From positions 1 to 64,000 of the forward strand of contig NZ_MPPI01000015.1 of NCBI RefSeq assembly GCF_001895925.1: DNA of 64,000 nt, read 5' to 3'. Both the position numbers and the translations under genes were made by a program. Of the stretch, positions 30,101-39,300 are shown piece by piece. Position 1 is the stretch's first letter. Each line of letters begins with the position of its first letter. The DNA comes from Phormidesmis priestleyi ULC007 (lineage in GTDB: Bacteria; Cyanobacteriota; Cyanobacteriia; Leptolyngbyales; Leptolyngbyaceae). The notes under the pieces were generated by a model, which ran no database searches, was not told the DNA's origin, and saw nothing but the letters and a program-made list of their open reading frames with translations.

Positions 30101-33003
30101 TGCTCTTCAATGCTTGCTAACCGTTGCACCTCATGGGACTGCTCTTCTGGTAACCTCTGCAAATCCACTATCGGGACAGTCACACTGAAGGTCGGTGCGA
30201 TCACACTGACTACAGTCTCATTTATTAAGACAAAGCTAGTTCGCAGGATTTCATGCCGTCGAACAATTTCTTGCACAGCCATTTCTAAGGCCGTAACATT
30301 AAGCGATCCCTGAAGGTGCAAGTCCGCTGGGATGTTGTAAGTGGCGCTACTGCCCTCAAGTTGGTCGAGGAACCAGATCCGTTGCTGGGCGAAGGATAGC
30401 GGCAGGGTTCCGGTTTTGTTAATTGGCACGATCGCCAGGGTGGGCACCTCCGATCCTGTTTGGCGCAACGATTCAACTACGGCACTGAGTCCCGCGATCG
30501 TGGGGGTTTCAAATAAGTGGCGCTGGGGGATTTCCACCGCTAACACATCCCTGATCCGTGAAACCAGTTGGGTAGCTAATAGGGAATGCCCCCCAAGCTC
30601 AAAAAAATTGTCGTGGATACCGACTTTTTCCAGACCCAACACTTCTGCCCAAAGCGCCGCTAAACTGGCTTGTATCGGGGTGGTAGGTGGATCATAGCTG
30701 GCTTCTGAACTGCCAAAAGCGATCTCAGGAGTGGGGAGGGCGCGGTAATCGATTTTGCCATTGGGGGTCAGCGGGAATTCCTCCAGCAACAAAAAAGCGA
30801 CTGGCAGCATATAGTCCGGTAGGATCTGACTCAACTCGAACCGCAACTGGGAACTTTCCAACTCTGGTGCGACGACATAAGCCAGGATTTCCTGGTTGTT
30901 GTCATGGGCGGTTCTGGTCACGGCTACGGACTGGGTGACTCCAGGGATGCGGTATAGCGCGGCTTCAATTTCCCCTAATTCAATCCGATAACCCCGGATT
31001 TTAACTTGTCGATCGCGCCGTCCCCCAAAGAGCAATTCGCCGTTAGCCAGCCTCCTGGCCAGATCCCCGGTTCTGTAGAGCTTTTCCCCAGGTACGAACG
31101 GATTTTCGACAAATTTGCTGGCGGTCAACTCCGGGTTGTGTAAATAGCCTCTGGCCAGTCCTTGACCCGCGACACAAATCTCACCTACGACTCCCGTGGG
31201 TACAGGTCTCAACAAGGGGTCAAGCAAGTAAACGGCGGTGTTGGGAATTGGGTTACCGAGGGGGATATCCCCTCGCTCAGGCTGCCCCGCCTCCAATTTG
31301 TAAATTGTTGTGCAGACCGAGGTTTCCGTTGGGCCGTAGGCGTTGAAATAGTCCAACTGCTGGGCGTAATGATCAGCGTCCTGTGCATAGGCAGTTTCAC
31401 CCGCTGTAATCATCACCCGCAGATGCTGAAACTTCGGTTGCTCCAGGGCACGCAGATAAGCCGGGGGAAACGTCGCAACTGTGACTTTTTGGGCATCCAG
31501 GTAAGCGAGGAACTGCTGGCGATCGACAAGCGTGGCCTTGTCTACGAGAACCACCGTCGCCCCAGAGAACAGGGCCATAAATATCTCTGACAGCGACGCA
31601 TCAAAAGAGGAATTGGCAAACTGCAAGATCCGATCGCTGGGCTGAATATCAAAGGCATCGATTTGGGCGATCGCCATGTTGACAAAGCTGTGATGTTCTA
31701 CTGTCACCCCTTTGGGTATGCCTGTAGAGCCGGAGGTATAGATGATATACGCCAGGTCAGAGGGCTGACTGAGGGATGCAGGAGGGTGGGTGATCTGCTT
31801 CAGTTGGGACAACTGGATATCCATCGCAAACATGGGAATATCCAACAGATTTTGCAGTTGGGGCAGGCTGTCTAGCTCCATCAGCAAAACCTTCGGAGCC
31901 GCATCTCGGATGAGAAATTCCAAGCGATCGCTGAACGTGTCCGGGTCAATGGGCACATACGTCCCACCTGCTTTGAGAATGGACAGCAAGCCAATGATTA
32001 AGGATTCGCTACGCCCCAGCATTACTCCAATCGGCTCATCCGGTTGGATGTCGTACTGAGTGCGGAGATGATCAGCGAGTTGATTGGCTTGAACGTCGAG
32101 TTCCTGGTAAGTGAGGCTACGGCTGGGGGTTTGAATGGCAATATTGTCTGGCGTTTTTAATACCTGAGCGGCAAACCGTTCATGGATCGTTTGTGGTTGC
32201 CGCTCCATACGATCGCCGACAGCCCAATCCTGCACAAGCTTGGTTTGTTCTGCGGGCGACAAAATTTCCAGATGAGCCAGAGGGGTATCAAGTTGCGTAT
32301 ACGCTGAAAATAAATGTTGTAACTGTTGAGCAAAGCCCTGCACAAACGCGCGATCGCAGTGTCTGGGGTTGTAGCGCCAGGTCAAGTGCAGAGCTGAGTC
32401 TTTGTGAATCTCGATTACCCAGTCATAGGGACTTAGATCAGGACATGACCCATGAATCTCCGGCAGCCACACGACGACATTGGTCGCCAGATTCTCTTTG
32501 GTTTGATCGGTGGCAATCATTTCCCGATACGGGAAACCTTGATAGCTGTAACTTTGAGAAACGATTTGGGAAACGGTGGAAATAAAGGTCTTTAAAGATG
32601 TTGTTTCATTCACTTGAAACAGCAAACTCACTGACTCTCCCATCGCTTCACCGAACTCTTGAACGGCCAGCACAGGGGAATCAATCAAAATAGTGGGCTG
32701 TCCAGTATAGCGACTGAATAAATAGGTCAGCGCTGAAACAATGACAATATAGGTCGCCAGGAGATCTTGTTTGGCGATTGTGTCAAGGGTCTGTGTCGCA
32801 CTGGCATCCAATTCAAAGGGATAGGTTTCTTTCACATTCCAGCAAGAGCCATCCGGTTCAACAGGGCTTTCTAGCAGAAAAGTGCCTTCTAGGCGGAAAG
32901 GGGCTTCCAGTTGGGCGAGTTGTGCCCTCCAAAAATCGGCATGGGGCTGATAGTTTTTTCCTGTGTAATGCCACAGGTTTTGTTGCAATCGGGTCTGGCT
33001 CAT
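27121..33003 (-). CDS. NRPS3: half-C-A(aromatic?)-PCP-C-A(Gly?)-PCP
   Basis: This is a 1960-residue bimodular NRPS. About 250 N-terminal residues match only the C-terminal lobe of a C domain (no HHxxxDG). Then come A1 (YTSGSTGIPKG near 421), PCP1 (GGHSL near 806), a full C domain (HHIVSDG near 1001), A2 (YTSGSTGKPKG near 1480), PCP2 (GGDSI near 1871) and a short tail ending DFPLAKLDEEKLKK that looks like a docking helix for NRPS4. Pocket residues read D-A-S-T-I-A-A-V-C-K for A1 (Phe/Tyr-like) and D-I-L-Q-L-G-L-I-W-K for A2 (the known Gly pattern). Its ATG overlaps the stop of the CmlA-like gene (ATGA), so the two are translationally coupled. This suggests that the hydroxylase acts on the aromatic residue held on PCP1. 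Substrates and the hydroxylase partnership are inference. Confidence 0.92.
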   Translation of the reverse strand: MSQTRLQQNLWHYTGKNYQPHADFWRAQLAQLEAPFRLEGTFLLESPVEPDGSCWNVKETYPFELDASATQTLDTIAKQDLLATYIVIVSALTYLFSRYTGQPTILIDSPVLAVQEFGEAMGESVSLLFQVNETTSLKTFISTVSQIVSQSYSYQGFPYREMIATDQTKENLATNVVVWLPEIHGSCPDLSPYDWVIEIHKDSALHLTWRYNPRHCDRAFVQGFAQQLQHLFSAYTQLDTPLAHLEILSPAEQTKLVQDWAVGDRMERQPQTIHERFAAQVLKTPDNIAIQTPSRSLTYQELDVQANQLADHLRTQYDIQPDEPIGVMLGRSESLIIGLLSILKAGGTYVPIDPDTFSDRLEFLIRDAAPKVLLMELDSLPQLQNLLDIPMFAMDIQLSQLKQITHPPASLSQPSDLAYIIYTSGSTGIPKGVTVEHHSFVNMAIAQIDAFDIQPSDRILQFANSSFDASLSEIFMALFSGATVVLVDKATLVDRQQFLAYLDAQKVTVATFPPAYLRALEQPKFQHLRVMITAGETAYAQDADHYAQQLDYFNAYGPTETSVCTTIYKLEAGQPERGDIPLGNPIPNTAVYLLDPLLRPVPTGVVGEICVAGQGLARGYLHNPELTASKFVENPFVPGEKLYRTGDLARRLANGELLFGGRRDRQVKIRGYRIELGEIEAALYRIPGVTQSVAVTRTAHDNNQEILAYVVAPELESSQLRFELSQILPDYMLPVAFLLLEEFPLTPNGKIDYRALPTPEIAFGSSEASYDPPTTPIQASLAALWAEVLGLEKVGIHDNFFELGGHSLLATQLVSRIRDVLAVEIPQRHLFETPTIAGLSAVVESLRQTGSEVPTLAIVPINKTGTLPLSFAQQRIWFLDQLEGSSATYNIPADLHLQGSLNVTALEMAVQEIVRRHEILRTSFVLINETVVSVIAPTFSVTVPIVDLQRLPEEQSHEVQRLASIEEQRPFDLASDPLLRVNLLRLAEKSHVLLVTLHHIVSDGWSIGIFIREMAALYEAFSQGKPSPLPELTIQYADFAHWQRQWLSREVLEVQMNYWRQQLAGAPPLLELPIDRTRPLVQTFQGDIQYFQIDRALTQKLQSLSQKSGATLFMTLLAAFAVLLGRYSNQEDILVGSPIANRNRREVESLIGFFVNSLVLRADLQGNPTFQHLLSRVRQVAMDAYAHQDLPFEQLVEVLQPERSLSYSPLFQVMFVLHNTPMGKLELPGLTLTALKNESATAKFDLTLVMEETEEGLSGEWEYNTDLFDAATIARMARHFQNLIQGIVANPEQRISEFCFLEEVERHQLLVDWNHTQTEYSPGQRIHQMFEVQTRKTPNAIALAFADVQNAQQLTYWELNARANQLAHYLKKLGVRPEVLVGVYMERSLEMVVTLLGILKTGGAYVPLGPQMPQERLAFILKDAQVSVLLTQERLQAGLPNYGKHLVCLDTVWQTINQESQENPVSGVTAANLAYAIYTSGSTGKPKGVAVTHESVTNFLNSIKQQPGLTDQDILLAVTTVTFDIAGLELFLPLIVGAKLALTSDEEAVDGARLLEKLVKSQPTVMQATPATWRMLEAAGWEVSPQLKILCGGEALPQALADQLLEKAASVWNLYGPTEATIWSTIHSVSRPVKPSRVNLEPIGRPIANTQIYILDRNLQPVPVGVRGELYIGGAGLARGYLNRPDLTAEKFIPNPFSPEPGSRLYKTGDLARYLSDSTIEFLGRIDHQVKLKGFRVELGEIEAVLRQHPQVRETVVILREDQPGDKRLLAYIVTDSESIDTSEIRRFLSEKLPGYMLPSAFVQMEALPLTPNGKCDRHALPAPDASVNLATRFVAPRTPTEKILADIWAKVLRLAQVSIYNNFFELGGDSIVSIQVIAQAHQAGLQLTLKQLFQHQTIAELASVLDTTISAPSQQAIVTDPVPLIDRFESADAGDYKPSDFPLAKLDEEKLKKISSLFN

Positions 33004-34592
33004 AGCACAACCTCTTTTTTCCCAAACAGGAATTCAGCAGATATCCCTCTGGATTTACACTCACTGATTAAGCGCTGCAATTGAACCATGGGATTAGCAT
33101 CCTCTTGTAGCTCCAGCCCTAAAATGTATTGCAGCCAAGGCTCCTGTCCCATGGCGTAAACATACATCTGCTGAGGATGGAAGCGATCGACCAACTGCAT
33201 CCCCTCCCTATAGTTACAACCCCGACCCAGGCGGCTTTGATCCATCGGTCTCGGTAAAGGTGATTTAAACAACGGGCCATAAACCCAGGAAGGCGGTGAG
33301 CCGTCGCATTCCATCCCCAGAAAAATGAGATCGACATCTCCGGTGTAATTGTGAATGCGGTCATACAAGACTGGATCGATACTGCAAGAATCTGCCTGTA
33401 CCAATATGGAATGATCCAACAAGCGCACTAAATAAGTCAGTTTGCTGCGGACTAACAGGTCATGATGCTCTCCCAGAAACGGCAGTCCAACAATCACCCC
33501 TCCGGGAATTTCAATCTCGTCCAGTTCTCTGAGTTCAATCACATTCTTGAAGCCGAGATATTTCAGCATCAGCCCCAGAGATGGATCTTGCAGCGCACCT
33601 TCACAGTTGCGACCCACGACAATATGACCGACTTTATGCCGCAACTGCATCAATGTTTCCGGCAAACAGTGATCTTGATGGCTATGAGTGATCAGTACAT
33701 AATCAATCCAGTCGGGTAAATCTTGATAGGTGTACCGGGGAATATCTGAATCATAAGTATAGCTAATGACCGGATCGAACAGAATACTGACCTCCCGCGT
33801 CTCAATGAGCAAACAGGCATGACCGAAATACCGAATGCGGACACGATCGCCCGTATACTTTTCCTGACTTGGTGGAGGTGCTTCAGTAAAAAATGATCTG
33901 AATAGTTCTGGGTTCGTAATCTCAACGTCTAGCTGACTGCAAATATAGTCATAATCTTGCGGGGTTGACCTCATCTTAAACAGTTCATCCAATCCCGGAT
34001 GAGCAAACGGAATCGGTAAATGAGCGTAGTTCTCCTGCTTTAGCCTGGGTGTACTGAAAATGAATGGGCGACTGCGATCGTGCTTCACCTGAGACAGTCC
34101 CATACTTTGACACGTCACATCGTAAAAGGGGCTGCGGTAGAGCAACTGTTCAAAAAATCTGAATGTAGGATTGTTGTTGAGGTCGTAGCTGAGTTCCACA
34201 TATCCTTGCAGGATCTCTGGGACTTTGGCGTAAAGCGATTCCAAGCTATACCCCTTGGCATCGCGACTCAAGAGATTTTCCAATTCTTTAACGGCATGGA
34301 CAAACTCGATTAAGTGTCCGTGGCGTTCCTGCGTGTGTTGCAACAGATCCTTCACTTCATCGACTCTGGAACTATCTAGGGCAATGAAAGGGCCGCTCTG
34401 CATGGCTAGGTTTTTCAAAGCCAGGATATGAAGTTGGGGCGAATTGATGTATGAGGTCATGATAGCCAGATGGCGATCGACCAGATTCATCGCCGCTGTA
34501 GCCGGGGGGATCAGTAATACCCAAGCCACCCACAAATTGAATAGGGGTTCAACCTGAACATCCTGCCTGAAATACAATTTTGGGTTCGGCAT
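33000..34592 (-). CDS. CmlA-like diiron beta-hydroxylase
   Basis: The 530-residue protein has an N-terminal domain (RQDVQVEPLFNLW opening) followed by a metallo-beta-lactamase fold with the metal motif THSHQDHC (HxHxDH, near 302). Length and layout match CmlA of chloramphenicol biosynthesis (about 530 residues), a dinuclear-iron oxygenase that hydroxylates the beta-carbon of an aromatic amino acid while it is bound to an NRPS carrier protein. The stop overlaps the NRPS3 start by ATGA, and the first NRPS3 adenylation domain has an aromatic-type pocket, so beta-hydroxy-Tyr or beta-hydroxy-Phe is the likely product. It is the first gene of the late NRPS operon. A simple hydrolase is the alternative, but the N-terminal domain and length argue against it. 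Confidence 0.8.
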   Translation of the reverse strand: MPNPKLYFRQDVQVEPLFNLWVAWVLLIPPATAAMNLVDRHLAIMTSYINSPQLHILALKNLAMQSGPFIALDSSRVDEVKDLLQHTQERHGHLIEFVHAVKELENLLSRDAKGYSLESLYAKVPEILQGYVELSYDLNNNPTFRFFEQLLYRSPFYDVTCQSMGLSQVKHDRSRPFIFSTPRLKQENYAHLPIPFAHPGLDELFKMRSTPQDYDYICSQLDVEITNPELFRSFFTEAPPPSQEKYTGDRVRIRYFGHACLLIETREVSILFDPVISYTYDSDIPRYTYQDLPDWIDYVLITHSHQDHCLPETLMQLRHKVGHIVVGRNCEGALQDPSLGLMLKYLGFKNVIELRELDEIEIPGGVIVGLPFLGEHHDLLVRSKLTYLVRLLDHSILVQADSCSIDPVLYDRIHNYTGDVDLIFLGMECDGSPPSWVYGPLFKSPLPRPMDQSRLGRGCNYREGMQLVDRFHPQQMYVYAMGQEPWLQYILGLELQEDANPMVQLQRLISECKSRGISAEFLFGKKEVVL

Positions 34593-35181
34593 CTACGCTA
34601 ACCTAGCAACGTCTATATAACCTTGACATCCTCTAGATATCTCTGTTAAGCAGAAACTACTTGTGGCTCCGTTAAGGTAGCTTTTACTTTCGTATATGAC
34701 TAATTCATCGTTGTTGTAGCTGAGCGAACTTTCGTATTGCTCTCATCAGGACGACGAGTAAAAGCGAAAATCAACCCTATTGGCTTCTGAATGTAAATCA
34801 GAAGTAACCTAAAAATATCCGATCTTGTGAAGATAATAACTCATAAGCCGAAGAATCCAGTAATCGTTAGAAGAATCTAATGTAAACCTTGTCCTAGCAA
34901 CAACCCGCTCTGCAATGAATTGCGGGCGGGATGGCGGGGTACTGAGAATGGTGCCAAACCTCAGTAATGTAACTCTATGTAACGATTTTGTCTATGCGAT
35001 CGCTGACAATCTTATAGTACTAAGGATTTTCTAATACCTCAGAAGATCTTGTATTCCTGGTCACAACCCACTCTGTAACAAAGTGTGGGCTAACAGAATT
35101 AAGCTTTCGTAGGCTGGGTTGAAGCAGGAAACTCAACATTTTTAGAGCGTTGGGTTTCTTACCTCAAACCAATCTACACAG
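34593..35181. promoter_or_regulatory. Divergent promoter region between the late NRPS operon and mbtH-TEII
   Basis: No gene is visible in these 589 bp. The region lies between two divergent operons, so promoters for both must be here or in the adjacent inverted-repeat element. It holds a HIP1 octamer near 34997 and two similar short hairpins, CCCGC...GCGGG near 34905-34930 and CCCAC...GTGGG near 35068-35092. I could not identify a convincing -35/-10 pair. Confidence 0.4.
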
Positions 35182-35357
35182 TAGACCTCCTGCACAAATC
35201 CGGGAACGCCCCCTAAATCCCCCAGAATGGGGGACTTTGAAACCGCAAGTCTTCTCAAAGTCCCCCAGAATGGGGGATTTAGGGGGCACAAGCCGACCTA
35301 AACGGAGCAAGATCTGAGAGAGCTTATATCGAGAATTTTATTCATGCAGGAGGTCTA
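35182..35357. repeat. 176-bp MITE-like element carrying a large palindrome
   Basis: The ends are perfect 13-bp inverted repeats (TAGACCTCCTGCA at 35182-35194, complement at 35345-35357). Inside, 35209-35286 is a near-perfect palindrome of about 32-bp arms built from CCCCCTAAATCCCCCA units, a sequence type also present at about 59985-60014. The right terminal repeat contains AGGAGG (35348-35353), placed just upstream of the GTG at 35358 that can start mbtH. Confidence 0.7.
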
Positions 35358-35609
35358 GTGAATTCATACTCTATAGAAAAGCAGATGAATCAAGAGAGTA
35401 GCGAGGATCCAACACTTTACAGAGTAGTTGTGAACCATGAACAGCAGTATTCTATCTGGCCAGTCGATCGCGAAAATGCCCTTGGCTGGACAGATGCAGG
35501 TAAAAGTGGTTCCAAAGACGACTGTTTAAGTTATATCAAGGACGTATGGACTGATATGCGACCGCTCAGTCTCCGTCGGCAAATGGAGAAAGCATCTGGG
35601 GAATCCTAG
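35358..35609 (+). CDS. MbtH-like protein
   Basis: This small protein (83 residues from GTG 35358, 73 from ATG 35388) has the MbtH family signature: [33 protein letters not shown] and SLRRQ. MbtH-like proteins bind adenylation domains and are needed for folding or activity of many of them. The GTG start has a strong AGGAGG only 4 nt upstream. The ATG gives a length more typical of the family but has a poorer site, so the start is open. It lies 9 bp upstream of the type II thioesterase, with which it forms a two-gene operon divergent from the late NRPS block. It probably serves one or more of the cluster's A domains. Confidence 0.93.
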   Translation: MNSYSIEKQMNQESSEDPTLYRVVVNHEQQYSIWPVDRENALGWTDAGKSGSKDDCLSYIKDVWTDMRPLSLRRQMEKASGES

Positions 35610-35618
35610 TTTTACTTC

Positions 35619-36389
35619 ATGGCACCGACCTTTGACTCCTGGGTAAAATATCTCAAACCCAATCCCCAAGCCAGCCTGCGCCTGTTCTGCTTTACCTTTG
35701 CAGGGGGTTGGTCTGCTACATTTCGCACCTGGCCAGATGGCTTACCAGAATATGTCGAGACGTGTGCTATTGAACTGCCTGGACGCGGAACTCGATTAAA
35801 GGAGATCCCATTAACCAGTTTTCCACTGCTCGTTGAGGCGATTGCGCTAGTTCTTCCGCCTCATCTAGACAAACCGTTCGCCTTCTTCGGTCACAGTATG
35901 GGTGGGCTAATCTGTTTCGAGGTGGCCCGTTTCCTCAACAAACATTACGATCGGGAACCCGTTCACCTGTTCGCTTCCGGTTGTCGATCGCCGCAACTGC
36001 CCGCCCTTAAACCGCCTATCCATACGTTGCCAGAAGCCGCATTTTTGGAGGAACTACGTAACCTCAATGGGACTCCCCAGGTGGTTTTGGAGAACGCCGA
36101 ATTGAGGCAACTATTGTTGCCTGTCTTGCGTGCTGATTTTGCTGTCTTTGAAACCTATACTTACACTACCGATTCACCCCTTAACTGTTCCATTACGGCT
36201 CTGGGTGGTTTACACGATCCGGAAGTCAGCGCCGAACAGATGACAGGCTGGCGAGAACAAACTACCGCGTCCTTCTCCCTGCATCTGCTTCCCGGTGATC
36301 ACTTTTTCCTGCAATCAGCCCAGCCCCTCCTGCTCCAAATCATCTCTCAAAAGCTGCACCAGTTAACGTCGGTACAGAGTTTCAGGTAA
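35619..36389 (+). CDS. Type II thioesterase
   Basis: The 256-residue alpha/beta hydrolase opens with LRLFCFTFAGG, has ELPGRGTRL, the nucleophile motif GHSMGG and the catalytic-His motif GDHFF. This is the pattern of the stand-alone thioesterases (GrsT/RifR type) that clear mis-loaded or stalled acyl groups from carrier proteins. It follows mbtH by 9 bp. Its 3' end overlaps the converging PKS-aminotransferase gene by 27 bp, so the two operons run into each other without room for a terminator. Given the degenerate A domain of NRPS1 and the damaged AT of PKS1, an editing enzyme could matter in this pathway; that is inference. Confidence 0.93.
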   Translation: MAPTFDSWVKYLKPNPQASLRLFCFTFAGGWSATFRTWPDGLPEYVETCAIELPGRGTRLKEIPLTSFPLLVEAIALVLPPHLDKPFAFFGHSMGGLICFEVARFLNKHYDREPVHLFASGCRSPQLPALKPPIHTLPEAAFLEELRNLNGTPQVVLENAELRQLLLPVLRADFAVFETYTYTTDSPLNCSITALGGLHDPEVSAEQMTGWREQTTASFSLHLLPGDHFFLQSAQPLLLQIISQKLHQLTSVQSFR

Positions 36390-39300
36390 AAATCCTCCTT
36401 TTTGCAGTTCCTCTACGCTATTCTTGACAGCCTGAATCAAATACTCAATATCTGCATCGGTATGTGCAGTTGACAGAAAACAGTTACGCCCTTCCCAGAT
36501 GTAAACCCCGTTGAACAGCAGGTGATAAAACAGCAAATCCAGATTACCTGAAAATGAAAAGCGAAACAGGGAGCCAAAATGGATGATACGGATGGGGACA
36601 TTTTCAGTTTTAAAGTAAGTATTCAACGTTTCCGCGAACTGTGACGTGCGCTGATTTAACTGCTGCGTCAGGCGATCGCCTTGTTGTTTAAGCTGCTGCA
36701 GCACCGCCCTGGCAGCGTTCATTGTGATATGGTTTTTGTTGAAGGTTCCGGCGAAAAATGTCTTCTCTGCCTGGGGGTAGGAAGCGTCTCCATACTGCCA
36801 CACCCCCCCGTCGATCGCATTCATGTAGAGAGCCTTGCCTGCAACAACCCCGATCGGCATTCCACCTCCGACAATTTTGCCGTAAATGGTAATGTCTGCT
36901 GCAACCCCAAACCAGGCTTGTGCCCCGCCCGGATGGATGCGGAAGCCTGTAAGAACTTCATCAAAGATCAGCGCTATTCCTGTGCTCTGTGTTAATTGCC
37001 TTAATTGCTGTAGAAAGGCTTTGGGTTGTAAATCGGGGCGGCGACTTTGCACGGGTTCAACCAGCACTGCGGCTAGTTCGTGTGCGTGGGCCTGCAAAAT
37101 ATCCAGGGATCTGGGATTGTCGTAATCCAGGACTAGAACGTCTTTAACGGCTTGCGGCGATACTCCTGGCACCATTGGTACAGTATTGATCCCGGCAGTA
37201 TTGATCCCAGCATTCGATGCTGTCGCCAAAACGCCGTCAAAATGCCCGTGATAAGAATTCGCGAATAGAGCAATCTTGTTGCGACCCGTCACGGTGCGTG
37301 CCAGACGGAGGGCTAACATTACGGCTTCTGTTCCGGTGTTGCAGAATGCCGCCCGTTCCATACCCGTCAATTCGCAAATTAGCTGGGCTACTTCTCCGGC
37401 CAGATTTGACTGTGGCCCAATTTGTATCCCGTGTTTGATTTGCTGTTCTATAGATGCAGTAATAAAGGGTGGGTTGTGACCAAACAGCAGCACACCAAAT
37501 CCCATTGTGATGTCAACATACTCGTTGCCATCCACATCCCAAAATTTGCAGCCCTGCGCTCGCTCCCCAATGATCGGATAAAGCATTTCTTTGATCGAAG
37601 GCCGAAAACCTGCTACCGATCGACTGTCCGCTAAAACCTGACGATAGGCTTGCGATCGCTGTTTTGATGTTTGAGTACGATGAGTATATTTAACGATGAG
37701 TGAATCTAAGTGCTGCTGTTGTTGTGGATTGAGACTTTTAGGTTGCGTTTCTGGCTTGAAATGAGGGGTCGATAAATGAGCGGTGGAGTCTGAGGGGCGA
37801 TCGCTGAATGGCAAAAATCCATTCTTGGATACTGGCTCCTTCTCGGTTATGAAACTGTTTCCAGAGAGAAGCTGTAACTGTTGAGACATCAATTCAATCT
37901 GCTGCTGAATCACCAGTCTTATGTCATCAGGAGTGACTTCTAATTCTCCAGAAACCTGGACATCAAGCATTCCTGGCTTTGTCGGTATAGTCGTTGCGTT
38001 CCGTGCGACTGGCTGGGCAGACTGGAATTGAGATTGGTGGAGTTGAGGTTGAAGTGAATTTGTCGCCGCCCAAGTTGGAGGTAAATGTTGGTCAATGTGG
38101 GTTGCCAAAGCATCAATGGTTGTCAACTGTTCAAATAGTTGGCGAATCGCAATTTTAATGCCAAATATCTGTTCGATCGTTTGTACAGCATCCATGAGAA
38201 CAATCGAATCTGCACCCATTTCCAGAAACGCCGCATGAGGTTCTACTTCCGATGGCTGAGATCGCAGTAGTTCTGCAATCGTGGACTGTAAGATCGCCAG
38301 AATTCGGTCTTTTTGAGTCATGCTGGGATGTTCAGTGATCTGAGGCTCTGGTCTATTTTCGCCTGATGGTTGTTCATTGAGTTCATTGCTCTGCTTCATA
38401 GCTGCATTTGTGTTTTCAAACCAATAACGTTGGCGCTGAAAGGGATAGGTGGGAAGTGACAGCCAATGTCTGGAGTAGCCGCGATCGAATTCAGGCCAGT
38501 TAACACCGATCCCCCGGACATATAAAGCAGATAAGCTCTCTAATAAGACTCGCCAATCCTCTTGTCCCGGCGCTAAAGAGGGCAACCAGATTGCTGGAAC
38601 ATCTTGTTGGCAACCTTTGCCTAAACTTGACAGGATCGGTTTCGGGCCAATTTCTACAAATAGTTCACAGCCTTGCTGAAACATTGTGTGGATTCCTGCC
38701 GTAAATCTCACGGCAGATCGCGAGTGATGTCGCCAATATTGGCTACCTGGTGGTTGTTCAGGCGACATCATCTGACCCGTTAAGTTGGAAATCAGCGGGA
38801 TGGCTGGAGCATGAAACGTGATTTGACTCGCAGCTTGTTCAAGGTCGTCCAAAATGGGTTGCATGGCGGGGGAATGGAACGCATGAGAGACATTTAAGGC
38901 TCGCGTTGCCACTCCCCTGGACTGCAAGCTCGCCTGCACCCTCTCCAGCGCGGGTCGCGCTCCCGAAATCACCACATGAGCGGGCCCGTTAATTGCGGCG
39001 ATCCCTAATCCAGACTGGTCGGGCATCAGCTCCTCGACCACGGCAAGCGGCGCAAACACCGCCATCATTCCCCCCGTCTGCGGCAGCGATTGCATTAACC
39101 GCGCCCGCGTCGCCACCAACTTCAGGGACTCTGCCAGCGTGAACACCCCCGCCACCGTGGCTGCCACATACTCCCCTAAACTGTGCCCCATCACCACATC
39201 CGGTACAATGCCCCAAGAGCGCCACAATTGGCAGAGGGCATACTCTAAAGCAAACAAGGCGGGTTGCGTATAAGCCGTTTGGTCAATCGGCGAGGACGCT

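Noticed and set aside
38989-39225. Gly/Val-rich open frame in the AT region, repeated at 45645-45881
   Set aside because: It is an alternate-frame shadow of the AT coding sequence. It appears twice only because the DNA is duplicated.
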